64,000 bases of DNA from Paraburkholderia translucens (lineage in GTDB: Bacteria > Pseudomonadota > Gammaproteobacteria > Burkholderiales > Burkholderiaceae), in contig NZ_JAJITC010000020.1 of assembly GCF_020881035.1 (NCBI RefSeq), forward strand, positions 1 to 64,000, read 5' to 3'. Position numbers and translations under genes: made by a program. Position 1 is the first letter of the stretch; every line of letters begins with the position of its first letter. Below the pieces are notes generated by a model, which was not told the DNA's origin, did not search any database, and worked only from the letters and a program-made list of their open reading frames with translations. Positions 16,020 through 24,769 of the stretch are shown in pieces.

Positions 16020-17114
16020 ATGAAGAGAAGAAACCTGCTGACCGCTTTTGCATGGGGCGCGGCGTCGCTGGCGTTGGCAGCGCCGCTCGCGCAAACCGCG
16101 CAGGCCGCCGACGTGCCGGGCGTCGCGTTCGTCTATCTCGGCAATCCGGGCGACGCCGGCTGGACTTTCGCGCACGACCAGGGCTCGCGGGAAGCCGAAG
16201 CGAAGTTCGGCAACCGGATCAAGATCACGCGCGTCGAGAACGTGCCGGAATCGGCCGACTCCGAGCGCGTGTTCCGCGATCTCGCGAACAAGGGCAACAA
16301 GATCATCTTCGGCACCAGCTTCGGCTTCCAGGACTTCCAGCTGAAGGTCGCCAAGGACTTTCCGGACACCATCTTCCTGCACGCAACCGGCTACAAGAAG
16401 GCGCCGAACTTCGGCACCTACGACCTTCGCATGTACCAGGGCGCGTATCTGGCCGGCGTCGCCGCGGGCTACGTGACGAAGAGCAACACGCTCGGCTTCG
16501 TCGCCTCGGTGCCGATTCCGGAAGTGGTGCGCAACATCAACGCGTTCACACTCGGCGCGCGCTCGGTGAATCCCAAGGTGCATACGAAGGTGATCTGGAT
16601 CAACAGCTGGTTCGATCCGGGCAAGGAAAAGCAGGCCGCCGAAACGCTGATCGGTCAGGGCGCCGACGTGCTGCTGCAGAACACCGATTCGAGCGCGACG
16701 CTCGCGACCGCATCGGAGAAGCACGTGCATGCGTTCGGCTGGGATTCGGACATGAAGAAGTTCGGTCCCGATGCGCATCTCGGCTCGGTGGTCGGTCATT
16801 GGGGCGTGTACTACACGGCGGTCATCCAGCAGGTGCTCGACGGCAAGTGGAAGAACGATCCGGTGTGGTGGGGCATTCCGCAGAAGGCCGTCAACCTCGA
16901 GAACCTGAACACGTCGGCGATTCCGGCCGACGGGCAGAAGCAGGTCGCGGCGAAGCGTGATGAACTCGCGAGCGGCAAGCGCGATGTGTTCACCGGCCCG
17001 ATCAAGGATCAGTCGGGCGCGGTCAAGGTGCCTGAAGGCAAAACCCTGACCGATGCGGAGCTGCAGCGCCTGAACTGGTACGTCGAGGGTGTCGACGGCC
17101 CGCTGCCGAAGTAA
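16020..17114 (+). CDS. BMP family ABC transporter substrate-binding protein
   Basis: A 364-residue periplasmic binding protein of the basic membrane protein (BmpA/PnrA) family. Residues 1-27 (MKRRNLLTAFAWG...) form a signal peptide ending in AQAA. The mature part has GDAGWTFAHDQGSREAE, FGTSFGFQDF and YLAGVAAGY stretches typical of BMP proteins, which bind purine nucleosides. Start ATG 16020 follows a strong AAGGGAAAAAAG site. It ends the transporter operon and is followed by a strong intrinsic terminator. Confidence 0.92.
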   Translation: MKRRNLLTAFAWGAASLALAAPLAQTAQAADVPGVAFVYLGNPGDAGWTFAHDQGSREAEAKFGNRIKITRVENVPESADSERVFRDLANKGNKIIFGTSFGFQDFQLKVAKDFPDTIFLHATGYKKAPNFGTYDLRMYQGAYLAGVAAGYVTKSNTLGFVASVPIPEVVRNINAFTLGARSVNPKVHTKVIWINSWFDPGKEKQAAETLIGQGADVLLQNTDSSATLATASEKHVHAFGWDSDMKKFGPDAHLGSVVGHWGVYYTAVIQQVLDGKWKNDPVWWGIPQKAVNLENLNTSAIPADGQKQVAAKRDELASGKRDVFTGPIKDQSGAVKVPEGKTLTDAELQRLNWYVEGVDGPLPK

Positions 17115-17132
17115 GCCGGCTGGCCTGACAGC

Positions 17133-17172
17133 AAAAAGCTGCGTCCCACTCAGATCGGACGCAGCTTTTTTG
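17133..17172 (+). terminator. Intrinsic terminator after BMP transporter operon
   Basis: A perfect 14-bp stem (AAAAAGCTGCGTCC with its complement), a 10-base loop and a T-tract. It could also stop - strand transcription leaving the dodecin gene. Confidence 0.9.
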
Positions 17173-17205
17173 TTTGCTGCTATCGCGTGGCGGCGCGGCC
17201 GCCGC

Positions 17206-17415
17206 TCAGTCCTCGATGCGCAGGCCGACCTTCAGCGTCACCTGCCAGTACGCGACCTTGCCATCCTCGATCTGGCCGCGCGTTTCCGTGACCTCGAACC
17301 AGTGCAGATTGCGCAGCGTTTTCGACGCTTTGGCAATCGCGGTGGTAATCGCGTCGTCGATCGATGTCGGCGACGAGCCGGTCAGTTCAATCTTCTTGTA
17401 GACGTGGTCTGACAT
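17206..17415 (-). CDS. Dodecin flavin-binding protein
   Basis: A 69-residue dodecin, a small protein that forms a hollow dodecamer storing FMN or riboflavin. The sequence begins MSDHVYKKIELTGSSPTS, has the central helix SIDDAITTAIAKASKT, the flavin-stacking tryptophan in LHWFEV, and the closing GKVAYWQVTLKVGLR strand. AGGAGG lies just before ATG 17415; the frame extends to 17547 but without a ribosome site. It is convergent with the BMP transporter operon and monocistronic. Confidence 0.93.
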   Translation of the reverse strand: MSDHVYKKIELTGSSPTSIDDAITTAIAKASKTLRNLHWFEVTETRGQIEDGKVAYWQVTLKVGLRIED

Positions 17416-17725
17416 GGATGTCCTCCTTGGTGTGCGTCGCGGGTCGGAAAAACGCTGCTCGGAACACGCATAAAAAAGTATAGGCGGATCAGCGGCCGCT
17501 GCCCGAACCCTTGATTGCGCACGGCGCATGCCCGGTGGCGGCGACATCGCCCGTTTGGGCGGCCGCTATCATGTACGCGCAACATAAGCCATTCAATCTG
17601 GTACGGACCGTGGCCGGCACGGCCGGCCGGCACTCCGGCGGCGCCGGACGAACTCTCAGGTCGAAATCTCCAAACCTGCTAAAATAGTGGGTTTTTCGCC
17701 GATATCACATTCAAAGGGACGCGCC

Positions 17726-19318
17726 GTGCTGTCTACTGCCAATATCACCATGCAATTCGGGCCGAAGCCCCTCTTCGAGAACATTTCGGTCAAATTCGGG
17801 GAAGGGAACCGCTATGGCCTGATCGGTGCGAACGGCTGCGGTAAATCCACCTTCATGAAGATTCTCGGTTCGGACCTCGAGCCGAGCTCGGGCAACGTGA
17901 TGCTCGAACCGAACGTGCGCCTCGGCAAGCTGCGCCAGGACCAGTTCGCGTACGAAGACGTGCGCGTGCTCGACGTGGTGATGATGGGCCACACGGAAAT
18001 GTGGGCCGCGATGACCGAGCGTGACGCGATCTACGCGAACCCCGACGCGACCGACGACGACTACATGCACGCGGCCGAGCTCGAAGCGAAGTTCGCCGAG
18101 TACGACGGCTATACCGCCGAAGCGCGCGCGGGCGAACTGCTGCTCGGCATCGGTATTTCGATCGATCTGCACAACGGCCCGATGAGCAACGTCGCACCGG
18201 GCTGGAAGCTGCGCGTGCTGCTCGCGCAGGCGCTGTTTTCGAAGCCGGACGTGCTGCTGCTCGACGAGCCGACCAACAACCTCGACATCAACTCGATCCG
18301 TTGGCTGGAAGACGTGCTCAACCAGTACAACTCGACGATGATCATCATCTCGCACGACCGGCACTTCCTCAACCAGGTCTGCACGCACATGGCCGACATG
18401 GACTACGGCACGCTGAAGGTCTATCCGGGCAACTACGACGACTACATGCTCGCCAGCACGCAGGCGCGCGAGCGTCAGCAGGCCGCCAACGCGAAGGCGA
18501 AGGAGCGCGTGGCCGATCTGCAGGACTTCGTGCGCCGCTTCTCGGCAAACAAGTCGAAGGCGCGTCAGGCCACCAGCCGTCTGAAGATGATCGACAAGAT
18601 CAAGATCGAGGAATTCAAGCCGTCGTCGCGGCAGAACCCGTTCATCCGCTTCGAGTTCGAGAAGAAGCTGCATAACATTGCGGTGGTCGCCGAGGGTATT
18701 TCAAAGAAATACGACCGCTCGATCTTCAATAACTTCAGCATCAGCGTGCAGCCTGGCGAGCGCATTGCGATCATCGGCGAGAACGGCGCGGGCAAGACCA
18801 CGCTGCTGCGCTCGCTGCTGGGCAATCTGCAACTCGATCACGGCACGGTGAAGTGGGCGGAAAACGCCAACATCGGCTACATGCCGCAGGACACGTACGA
18901 AGAGTTTCCGAACGACGTCACGCTGATGGACTGGATCGACCAGTACCGCAAGGAAGGCGACGACGAGCAGATGGTGCGCGGCACGCTCGGCCGTCTGCTG
19001 TTCAACGCGGACGACATCCGCAAGTCGGTCAAGGTGCTGTCGGGCGGCGAGAAGGGCCGCATGATCTGGGGCAAGCTGATGCTCGGCCGCCACAACGTGC
19101 TGCTGATGGACGAGCCGACCAACCATATGGACATGGAGTCGATCGAATCGCTGCAGATCGCGCTGGAAAAGTTCGAAGGCACGCTGATTTTCGTGTCGCA
19201 CGACCGCGAGTTCGTGAGCGGCCTCGCGAACCGGATCATCGAAGTGAAGACCGATGGCACGCTGAACGACTTCGGCGGCAACTATGAGGACTTCCTGGCG
19301 AGTCAGGGCGTGCAATAA
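17726..19318 (+). CDS. ybiT: ABC-F family ATPase, YbiT type
   Basis: A 530-residue soluble protein with two ABC ATPase domains and no membrane segments, the ABC-F class acting on ribosomes. Domain 1 has Walker A GANGCGKSTFMK; domain 2 has GENGAGKTTLLR, LSGGEKGRMIWG and LLMDEPTNHMDMESIE. A lysine-rich linker (about 260-310) lies between them. Length and the opening STANITMQFGPKPLFE match YbiT. The start is GTG 17726 with AAGGGA 6 bases before; the ATG at 17687 is further upstream without a site. A strong terminator follows. Confidence 0.9.
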   Translation: MLSTANITMQFGPKPLFENISVKFGEGNRYGLIGANGCGKSTFMKILGSDLEPSSGNVMLEPNVRLGKLRQDQFAYEDVRVLDVVMMGHTEMWAAMTERDAIYANPDATDDDYMHAAELEAKFAEYDGYTAEARAGELLLGIGISIDLHNGPMSNVAPGWKLRVLLAQALFSKPDVLLLDEPTNNLDINSIRWLEDVLNQYNSTMIIISHDRHFLNQVCTHMADMDYGTLKVYPGNYDDYMLASTQARERQQAANAKAKERVADLQDFVRRFSANKSKARQATSRLKMIDKIKIEEFKPSSRQNPFIRFEFEKKLHNIAVVAEGISKKYDRSIFNNFSISVQPGERIAIIGENGAGKTTLLRSLLGNLQLDHGTVKWAENANIGYMPQDTYEEFPNDVTLMDWIDQYRKEGDDEQMVRGTLGRLLFNADDIRKSVKVLSGGEKGRMIWGKLMLGRHNVLLMDEPTNHMDMESIESLQIALEKFEGTLIFVSHDREFVSGLANRIIEVKTDGTLNDFGGNYEDFLASQGVQ

Positions 19319-19348
19319 GCACCGGGTCGCGGGTCTTCAGCGATCTTC

Positions 19349-19388
19349 AAAGGCCCACGCCGGCGGTCTGCCGGCGTGGGCCTTTTTG
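19349..19388 (+). terminator. Intrinsic terminator after ybiT
   Basis: A 16-bp stem from AAAGGCCCACGCCGGC with its exact complement, a 5-base loop and a T-tract. It may also serve the convergent gene on the - strand. Confidence 0.92.
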
Positions 19389-19393
19389 TTCAT

Positions 19394-20167
19394 TCACCGG
19401 TCCAGTGCGAGCCGTCGAATGACTTCATCCAGCTTGCCCATCGGGCGAGCCTTCCCGTGAATCGTCCCGCTTGCGGGTTTCGCGGCTCTCGCCGTAGGGT
19501 GCCTCACGAGTTCGTGTGGAGGCTGCATCGCGTGAGTTCGCAATGCGCTTTCCGCTTCGCGTCCAAGTGCAACGAACCTCACGGATCGAGGGAACAGGCT
19601 GATGAAGTCAGTCAGAATCTGGCCCGTCGCCTGTAGCTCGTGATTCGATGGGCGGCGGTTGCTCTCGGGATCGTCGTTCGCAAACGGATGAAACGGGAAC
19701 GCATTCCATAGCGCAAACTCCGTCGGTCCGAATCCGTTGGCGAGCATCGTCAGCCAGACGACCGAGGCGGTTCTCTCGTAGACGCCGTATTCGCGGTCGG
19801 TCATTCGAGACAGCGCATCGCGGCAACTGGTGCGGGTTGCCGGACCCGGGAGGTAGTCCGGCAGCGGGCTGCGGTCCGATCCGGTGGTGAAGCCGTTGAG
19901 CTTCGTGTCGTTGCCGAGCAGAATCCGCTCGGAGGTCATCGCGACGCCTGTGAAGCGCCCGCCGCGGCAACTGAGCGCCTCCGCAATCAGGATCATCTTG
20001 ACGCTCGTCCGGCGCGCTTGCAGGTAGGCCGCAAGCTGTTGCTGGCGAATCAGTGGCGCGTTGACGCCGGGCTGATCGCGCGCATCGGTCTGAGACCACG
20101 GATTGAACACGTTGGCCATTCGAGGCCATTCGACGAGGCACTGCACGAAGTCCCGGACGGCGATCAT
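19394..20167 (-). CDS. Uracil-DNA glycosylase superfamily-like protein
   Basis: A 257-residue protein with features of the UDG fold: NVFNPW near the N-terminus, a IAEALSCRGGRFTGVAM loop in place of the usual GEAPGxxGxxxTGxPF motif, the LWNAFPFHP strand, FVALGREAESAL, and a C-terminal VRHPT replacing the HPS loop. Such proteins remove uracil or act on other lesions, but several in this group have unknown function. The frame extends to 20242; ATG 20167 is preferred because an intrinsic terminator of the upstream DUF1289 gene would otherwise lie inside it. Activity is not certain because the first motif diverges. Confidence 0.65.
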   Translation of the reverse strand: MIAVRDFVQCLVEWPRMANVFNPWSQTDARDQPGVNAPLIRQQQLAAYLQARRTSVKMILIAEALSCRGGRFTGVAMTSERILLGNDTKLNGFTTGSDRSPLPDYLPGPATRTSCRDALSRMTDREYGVYERTASVVWLTMLANGFGPTEFALWNAFPFHPFANDDPESNRRPSNHELQATGQILTDFISLFPRSVRFVALGREAESALRTHAMQPPHELVRHPTARAAKPASGTIHGKARPMGKLDEVIRRLALDR

Positions 20168-20187
20168 GGAGTCGAAGTGTTCCGAAG

Positions 20188-20214
20188 CAAAAAATGCCGG
20201 GAGGTCCCGGCATT
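20188..20214 (-). terminator. Intrinsic terminator after DUF1289 gene
   Basis: Read on the - strand: AATGCCGGG, loop ACCT, CCCGGCATT, then a run of T. It separates the DUF1289 gene from the UDG-like gene. Confidence 0.8.
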
Positions 20215-20260
20215 CTTCAGGGCGAGCGGCATCAACCCGCAATGCGCGCTACGAACGCAC

Positions 20261-20464
20261 TCACAGCCTGTCGTTCTGAAACCGCATCGCCGTGCCTTCC
20301 CGTTCGATCCGGGCCCAGATCGCCCGCTTTTCCTCGTCGCTGAGGAACACCCAGTTTGACACTTCGATGGCGGTGCGGCCGCAGCCCTTGCAGATCTCGT
20401 CGAAAAGCGTGGAGCACACGCCGATGCACGGGCTGTCGGGAAGATCGTGGAGATTCGAAGTCAT
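20261..20464 (-). CDS. DUF1289-type small cysteine protein
   Basis: A 67-residue protein with the DUF1289 pattern: SPCIGVC, then CKGCGRT, i.e. four cysteines in a C-x3-C-x8-C-x2-C layout, followed by a W-x-x-L-S-x-x-E-K helix. The cysteines could bind zinc or an Fe-S cluster; the function is unknown. ATG 20464 gives the usual length; the frame extends to 20620. A terminator follows immediately. Confidence 0.85.
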   Translation of the reverse strand: MTSNLHDLPDSPCIGVCSTLFDEICKGCGRTAIEVSNWVFLSDEEKRAIWARIEREGTAMRFQNDRL

Positions 20465-20582
20465 CGGAAACCTTGGAGCGGGGAGGCAAAGTCCCGTTAT
20501 GTTAACCGATGCGTGGCGCGCGTTCCGCGCCGTGCTGGTCAACGTCGCGCGAAGTTGGCGGCATTTGCGCCGGGGTCGGCCG

Positions 20583-21884
20583 TCACGCCCCGGACGCCAG
20601 TTGCCACAACAACGCGCCATTCAGCGCAATGATGAACGCCGCCGACAGCCACGACAGCGTGAGCGGCACGCCATGCACACGCCAGCCGCGCATCAGCGCC
20701 GCATCGGACGCATAGCGGATCAGCGGGACGACTGCGAGTGGCAACTGCAGGCTCAGCACGACCTGGCTCGCGACCAGCAGTTGATTCGAGCCATGCTCGC
20801 CGAACATTCCCACCGCCAGCAGCGCCGGTCCGATCGCGAGCGCGCGCGTGAGCAGCGCGCGTCTCCAGCGCGGCATCCGCAGCCGCAGGAAACCCTCCAT
20901 GACGGTCTGGCCGGCCAGTGTGCCGGTGACGGTTGCGCTCAGCCCGCACGCGAGCAGCGCTGCCGCGAACAGGATGCTGGCCCAGCGGCTGCCGACGAGC
21001 GGCGCGATCAACCGATGCGCGTCGGCCAGATCAGTCACGTCGCGATGGCCGCTCGCATAGAACACGGCCGCCGCGACGATCAGCAGCGCCGCGTTGATCA
21101 CGAGCGCGAACGCGAGCGAGACGAAGGTATCGAGATTGACGACGTGCAGCGCAACCTTGATCTGAGCGTCGCTGCCGTCCGGCGCGTGATGCTTGACGAG
21201 CGCCGAATGCAGATACAGGTTGTGCGGCATGACCGTTGCGCCGACGATGCCCGCCGCGAGCCACAGCATGCCCGCGTTTCTGAGCAGCTCGACGCTCGGC
21301 GCGGTGCCGGCGAGCGCCGCGTGCCAGTCGGGCCGCGCGAGCGCGAGCTGCACGACGAAGCACAAGCCGACGAAGCCGATCAGCGCGGCGATCACCGCTT
21401 CCAGCCTGCGGCCGCCTTTGTGCTGCAGCGCGAGCAGCGCGAAGGTGCAGACCGCCGACATCAGCACGCCGACCGTCAGCGACACGCCGAGCAGCAGTTG
21501 CAGCGCGACCGCGCTGCCGACCACCTCGGCAACGTCGACGGCAATGATCGCGACTTCGCTGGTCAGCCACAGGAACACCGTGGTGCGCCGGCTGTTGCGC
21601 TCGCGGCACAACTGCGCGAGGTCGCGCCCGCTCACCACGCCGAGCCGCGACGACAGCCACTGCATCAGCATCCCCATCAGGCTCGACAGCAGCACGATGC
21701 CGAGCAGGCGGTAGCCGTAGCCCGCGCCGGCGCCGAGCGCGGTCGCCCAGTTGCCGGGATCGATATAGCCGACCGCGATCAGCGCGCCGGCGCCGAGGAA
21801 CGAAAACCAGTGCGCCGGACGCGTCGGCTCGCCCGGAACTCGCCGGCCGCGGTTGGGACGCATCGCGAAAGGATTGGTGTTCAT
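20583..21884 (-). CDS. mntH: NRAMP-family divalent metal transporter
   Basis: A 433-residue inner-membrane protein with about 11 transmembrane segments. It has the two NRAMP hallmark metal-binding motifs, IDPGNWAT in helix 1 and MPHNLYLHS in helix 6, so it should import Mn2+ or Fe2+ with H+. The symbol mntH is by family; some members carry other metals. ATG 21884 opens MNTNPFAMRPN; the frame runs further upstream. No Mn or Fe box was recognised in front. Confidence 0.87.
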   Translation of the reverse strand: MNTNPFAMRPNRGRRVPGEPTRPAHWFSFLGAGALIAVGYIDPGNWATALGAGAGYGYRLLGIVLLSSLMGMLMQWLSSRLGVVSGRDLAQLCRERNSRRTTVFLWLTSEVAIIAVDVAEVVGSAVALQLLLGVSLTVGVLMSAVCTFALLALQHKGGRRLEAVIAALIGFVGLCFVVQLALARPDWHAALAGTAPSVELLRNAGMLWLAAGIVGATVMPHNLYLHSALVKHHAPDGSDAQIKVALHVVNLDTFVSLAFALVINAALLIVAAAVFYASGHRDVTDLADAHRLIAPLVGSRWASILFAAALLACGLSATVTGTLAGQTVMEGFLRLRMPRWRRALLTRALAIGPALLAVGMFGEHGSNQLLVASQVVLSLQLPLAVVPLIRYASDAALMRGWRVHGVPLTLSWLSAAFIIALNGALLWQLASGA

Positions 21885-22407
21885 CGGTGCCTGAGTATCG
21901 GGGAAGTGCATCCTGCTGCAAGTCACATGCCCAATGCATGCGTGCAGCGGGCGGCGGTGGCGAAACGGCGCGATCCCGCCGAAAGATCATGATACGGGCA
22001 TTCGAGCCGTCGCGGCGCGGACGCCGCGGCGCACGAAATGCGCCGCTGACGCCATGGCCGACCGGCACCGCCCGCGGCCGTCGAGCACCGGTACGGACCT
22101 GCTGGCGCACCGCCCAGGTGCGCGCCAACAACGGCCTGACAATCAGTTGACAGTGACACGACAGCCCCCCGCAGCCCGCGCGTAGCCCGGCCGGCGCGTG
22201 GCCGCCGCCCGCGTATTTTTCGGTAGACACGCGCCGATAACCCGTTAAAATTGCGCCCATTTTGCAGTGGTGCGGCCACAGTCCGTACCGTTTGCACGAT
22301 AGCTCCGGTTTTTTTTGAGCGAGCAATAATTGGTGGTAGTTTTCGGGGTTTTCAGGGGGCGGTGCGCGAGGCCGCGGGCTTGAGTGACGAGACGATCGGA
22401 GAACGGG
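21885..22407. other. 523-base divergent intergenic region mntH / polyamine SBP
   Basis: No coding gene with a ribosome site was found. The right part is less GC-rich, with a T8 run near 22310 and a GCAATAATTGGTGGTAG stretch that may hold the promoter and leader of the ABC operon. No named riboswitch was recognised. Confidence 0.4.
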
Positions 22408-23508
22408 ATGAACAAACGGATAGTGGGGCATGCGGCGGCGCTGATCTTGTGCGCGGCGCCGTGGTTGACGGCCGCTGCGAAGGATACGCAGCTCAACGTG
22501 TATAACTGGTCCGACTACATCGCGAAGGACACGATTCCGAACTTCACGAAGCAGACCGGCATCCAGGTCAAGTACGACAACTACGACAGCGACGACACGC
22601 TGCAGGCCAAGCTGCTGACCGGCAACTCGGGCTATGACATCGTCGTGCCGACCAGCAACTACGCGGGCAAGCAGATCGCCGCGGGCATCTTCGAGCCGCT
22701 CGACAAATCGAAGCTGCCGAACCTGAAGTACCTCGATCCGTCGCTGATGGCGCTCGTCGCCGGCGCCGATCCGGGCAACAAGTACGTGGTACCCTGGGCG
22801 TACGGCACGACCGGCCTCGGCTACAACGTGACGAAGGTCCAGCAGATCCTCGGCAAGAACACGCCGCTCGATAACTGGGACATCCTCTTCAAGCCCGAAA
22901 ACATTTCGAAGCTGAAGGCCTGCGGCGTGTCGGTGCTCGACGCGCCGGACCAGATGTTCGCGGCCGCGCTGCACTACATGGGCAAGGACCCGATGAGCAC
23001 GAACCCGGCCGACTACCACGCCGCGCTCGACATGCTCAAGAAGATCCGCCCGTACATCACGCAGTTCAACTCGTCGGGCTATATCAACGACCTCGTCGGC
23101 GGTGACATCTGCTTCGCGTACGGCTGGTCGGGCGATGTCGTGATCGCCAAGCATCGCGCGATCGAGGCGAAGAAGCCGTACAAGATCGAGTACTTCGTAC
23201 CGAAGGGCGGCGCGCCGGTGTGGTTCGACGTGATGGCGATTCCGAAGGACGCGAAGCACAAGGAAGCCGCGCTCGAGTGGATCAATTACATCGAGACGCC
23301 GCAGGTGCACGCCGCGATCACCAACGCCGTGTACTACCCGAGCGTCAATATGGAAGCGCGCAAATACGTGGACAAGGACGTCGCGAACGATCCGGCCGTG
23401 TACCCGACGCCTGAAACCATCAAGACGCTGTTCCTGTTGAAGCCGCTGCCGCAGGAAATCCAGCGGCTGCAAACGCGGCTGTGGACCGAGTTCAAGTCCG
23501 GCCGCTAA
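22408..23508 (+). CDS. potF: Polyamine-type ABC transporter substrate-binding protein
   Basis: A 366-residue periplasmic binding protein of the PotD/PotF family. Residues 1-22 are a signal peptide ending in TAAA. The mature start has LNVYNWSDYIAKDTIPNF, diagnostic of spermidine/putrescine binding proteins, followed by YDIVVPTSNY, WAYGTTGLGYN and GDICFAYGWSGDV. Putrescine is the likely ligand (PotF type) but related ligands cannot be excluded. The gene heads a PotFGHI-like operon. ATG 22408 has a GGAG-like site (GGAGAACGGG) upstream. Confidence 0.88.
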   Translation: MNKRIVGHAAALILCAAPWLTAAAKDTQLNVYNWSDYIAKDTIPNFTKQTGIQVKYDNYDSDDTLQAKLLTGNSGYDIVVPTSNYAGKQIAAGIFEPLDKSKLPNLKYLDPSLMALVAGADPGNKYVVPWAYGTTGLGYNVTKVQQILGKNTPLDNWDILFKPENISKLKACGVSVLDAPDQMFAAALHYMGKDPMSTNPADYHAALDMLKKIRPYITQFNSSGYINDLVGGDICFAYGWSGDVVIAKHRAIEAKKPYKIEYFVPKGGAPVWFDVMAIPKDAKHKEAALEWINYIETPQVHAAITNAVYYPSVNMEARKYVDKDVANDPAVYPTPETIKTLFLLKPLPQEIQRLQTRLWTEFKSGR

Positions 23509-23542
23509 GCGCGGCAATCCACAACGGATAAGCAGCATCATG

Positions 23543-23572
23543 AAGCCCTCGGTGTTCACCGGGGGCTTTGTT
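23543..23572 (+). terminator. Hairpin between the SBP and ATPase genes
   Basis: Stem AAGCCCTCGGT/ACCGGGGGCTT with a GTTC loop and a short T-rich end. It lies in the 91-base gap after the binding-protein gene. It is probably a leaky terminator or an RNA-stability element giving more SBP than transporter core. Confidence 0.65.
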
Positions 23573-23599
23573 CGTCAAACGCCGGAGTGAAGCAGCATT

Positions 23600-24769
23600 A
23601 TGATCAGTAGTGACCAGCCGGGCGCGCTGGCCGGGGCGCCCGTCCCGTCGACGGGCCCGAACGCCGTTGCGGGCGACGCAGCGGACAATTTCATCCAGAT
23701 CGTCGATGTGGTGAAGAAGTTCGGCGAGACCGTCGCGGTCAGAAACGTCAACCTGACGGTCAGGAAGGGCGAGCTGTTCGCGTTGCTCGGCAGCTCGGGC
23801 TGCGGCAAGTCGACCTTGCTGCGCATGATGGCCGGGCTCGAAACCGTGACGTCAGGCAAGATCCTGATCGATGGCGAAGACCTCGCGCACCTGCCGCCGT
23901 ATCGCCGGCCGGTCAACATGATGTTCCAGTCGTACGCGCTGTTTCCGCACATGACGGTCGAGGCGAACGTCGCGTTCGGCCTGAAGCAGGAGGGCGTGCC
24001 GAAGGCCGAGCTGAAAGACCGCGTGCACGGCGCGCTCGAACTCGTGCAAATGGGCCGCTTCGCGAAGCGCAAGCCGCATCAATTGTCCGGCGGGCAGCAG
24101 CAGCGCGTCGCGCTCGCGCGTTCGCTCGTCAAGCGGCCGAAGCTCCTGCTGCTCGACGAACCGATGTCGGCGCTCGACAAACAGATCCGCCAGCGCACGC
24201 AGATCGAGCTCGTCAACATTCTCGACCAGGTCGGCGTCACCTGCATGATGGTCACGCACGATCAGGAAGAAGCGATGACGATGGCTGACCGCCTCGCCGT
24301 AATGAGCGAAGGCCAGATCGTGCAGCTCGGCACGCCGCACGAAGTCTACGAGTATCCGAACAGCCGTTTTTCGGCGGAGTTCATCGGTTCGACCAATCTG
24401 TTCGAGGGCCATACGATCGAGGACGAACCCGATCACGTGTTCATCGAAACACCGGATTTGCCGAGCCCTTTGCACGTCAATCACGGCATCACCGGTCCGC
24501 TCGGCATGCCGGTGACGATCTCGGTGCGGCCCGAACGCATCGCGCTCACGCGCAAGCCGCCCGAGGGCGCGTACAACTGGGGCAAGGGCGTCGTCACGAA
24601 CATCGCGTACATGGGCGGCTATTCGCTGTATCACGTCAAGCTCGACGGCGGCAAGACCGTGATCGCGAACGTGACGAGCCTCGCGCTCACCGAGATCGAG
24701 CCGCCGACCTGGGGCGACGAGGTGTACGTGCGCTGGAGCGCCTCGGCCGGCGTGGTGCTGACGTCATGA
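23600..24769 (+). CDS. potG: Polyamine-type ABC transporter ATP-binding protein
   Basis: A 389-residue ATPase of the PotA/PotG type. Walker A GSSGCGKSTLLR, Q-loop MFQSYALFPHM, signature LSGGQQQRVALAR, Walker B LLLLDEPMSALD and the H-loop VTHDQEEAM are all intact. A C-terminal TOBE-like domain (about 290-389) with PERIALTRKPP follows, typical of CUT1/polyamine ATPases. Its stop overlaps the ATG of the next permease by 4 bases. Confidence 0.92.
   Translation: MISSDQPGALAGAPVPSTGPNAVAGDAADNFIQIVDVVKKFGETVAVRNVNLTVRKGELFALLGSSGCGKSTLLRMMAGLETVTSGKILIDGEDLAHLPPYRRPVNMMFQSYALFPHMTVEANVAFGLKQEGVPKAELKDRVHGALELVQMGRFAKRKPHQLSGGQQQRVALARSLVKRPKLLLLDEPMSALDKQIRQRTQIELVNILDQVGVTCMMVTHDQEEAMTMADRLAVMSEGQIVQLGTPHEVYEYPNSRFSAEFIGSTNLFEGHTIEDEPDHVFIETPDLPSPLHVNHGITGPLGMPVTISVRPERIALTRKPPEGAYNWGKGVVTNIAYMGGYSLYHVKLDGGKTVIANVTSLALTEIEPPTWGDEVYVRWSASAGVVLTS

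Noticed and set aside
21031..23559. An 842-codon antisense ORF on the - strand across mntH and the polyamine SBP gene
   Set aside because: It overlaps two well-supported genes, is rich in Arg/His/Ala with no recognisable domain, and is a typical GC-driven shadow frame.
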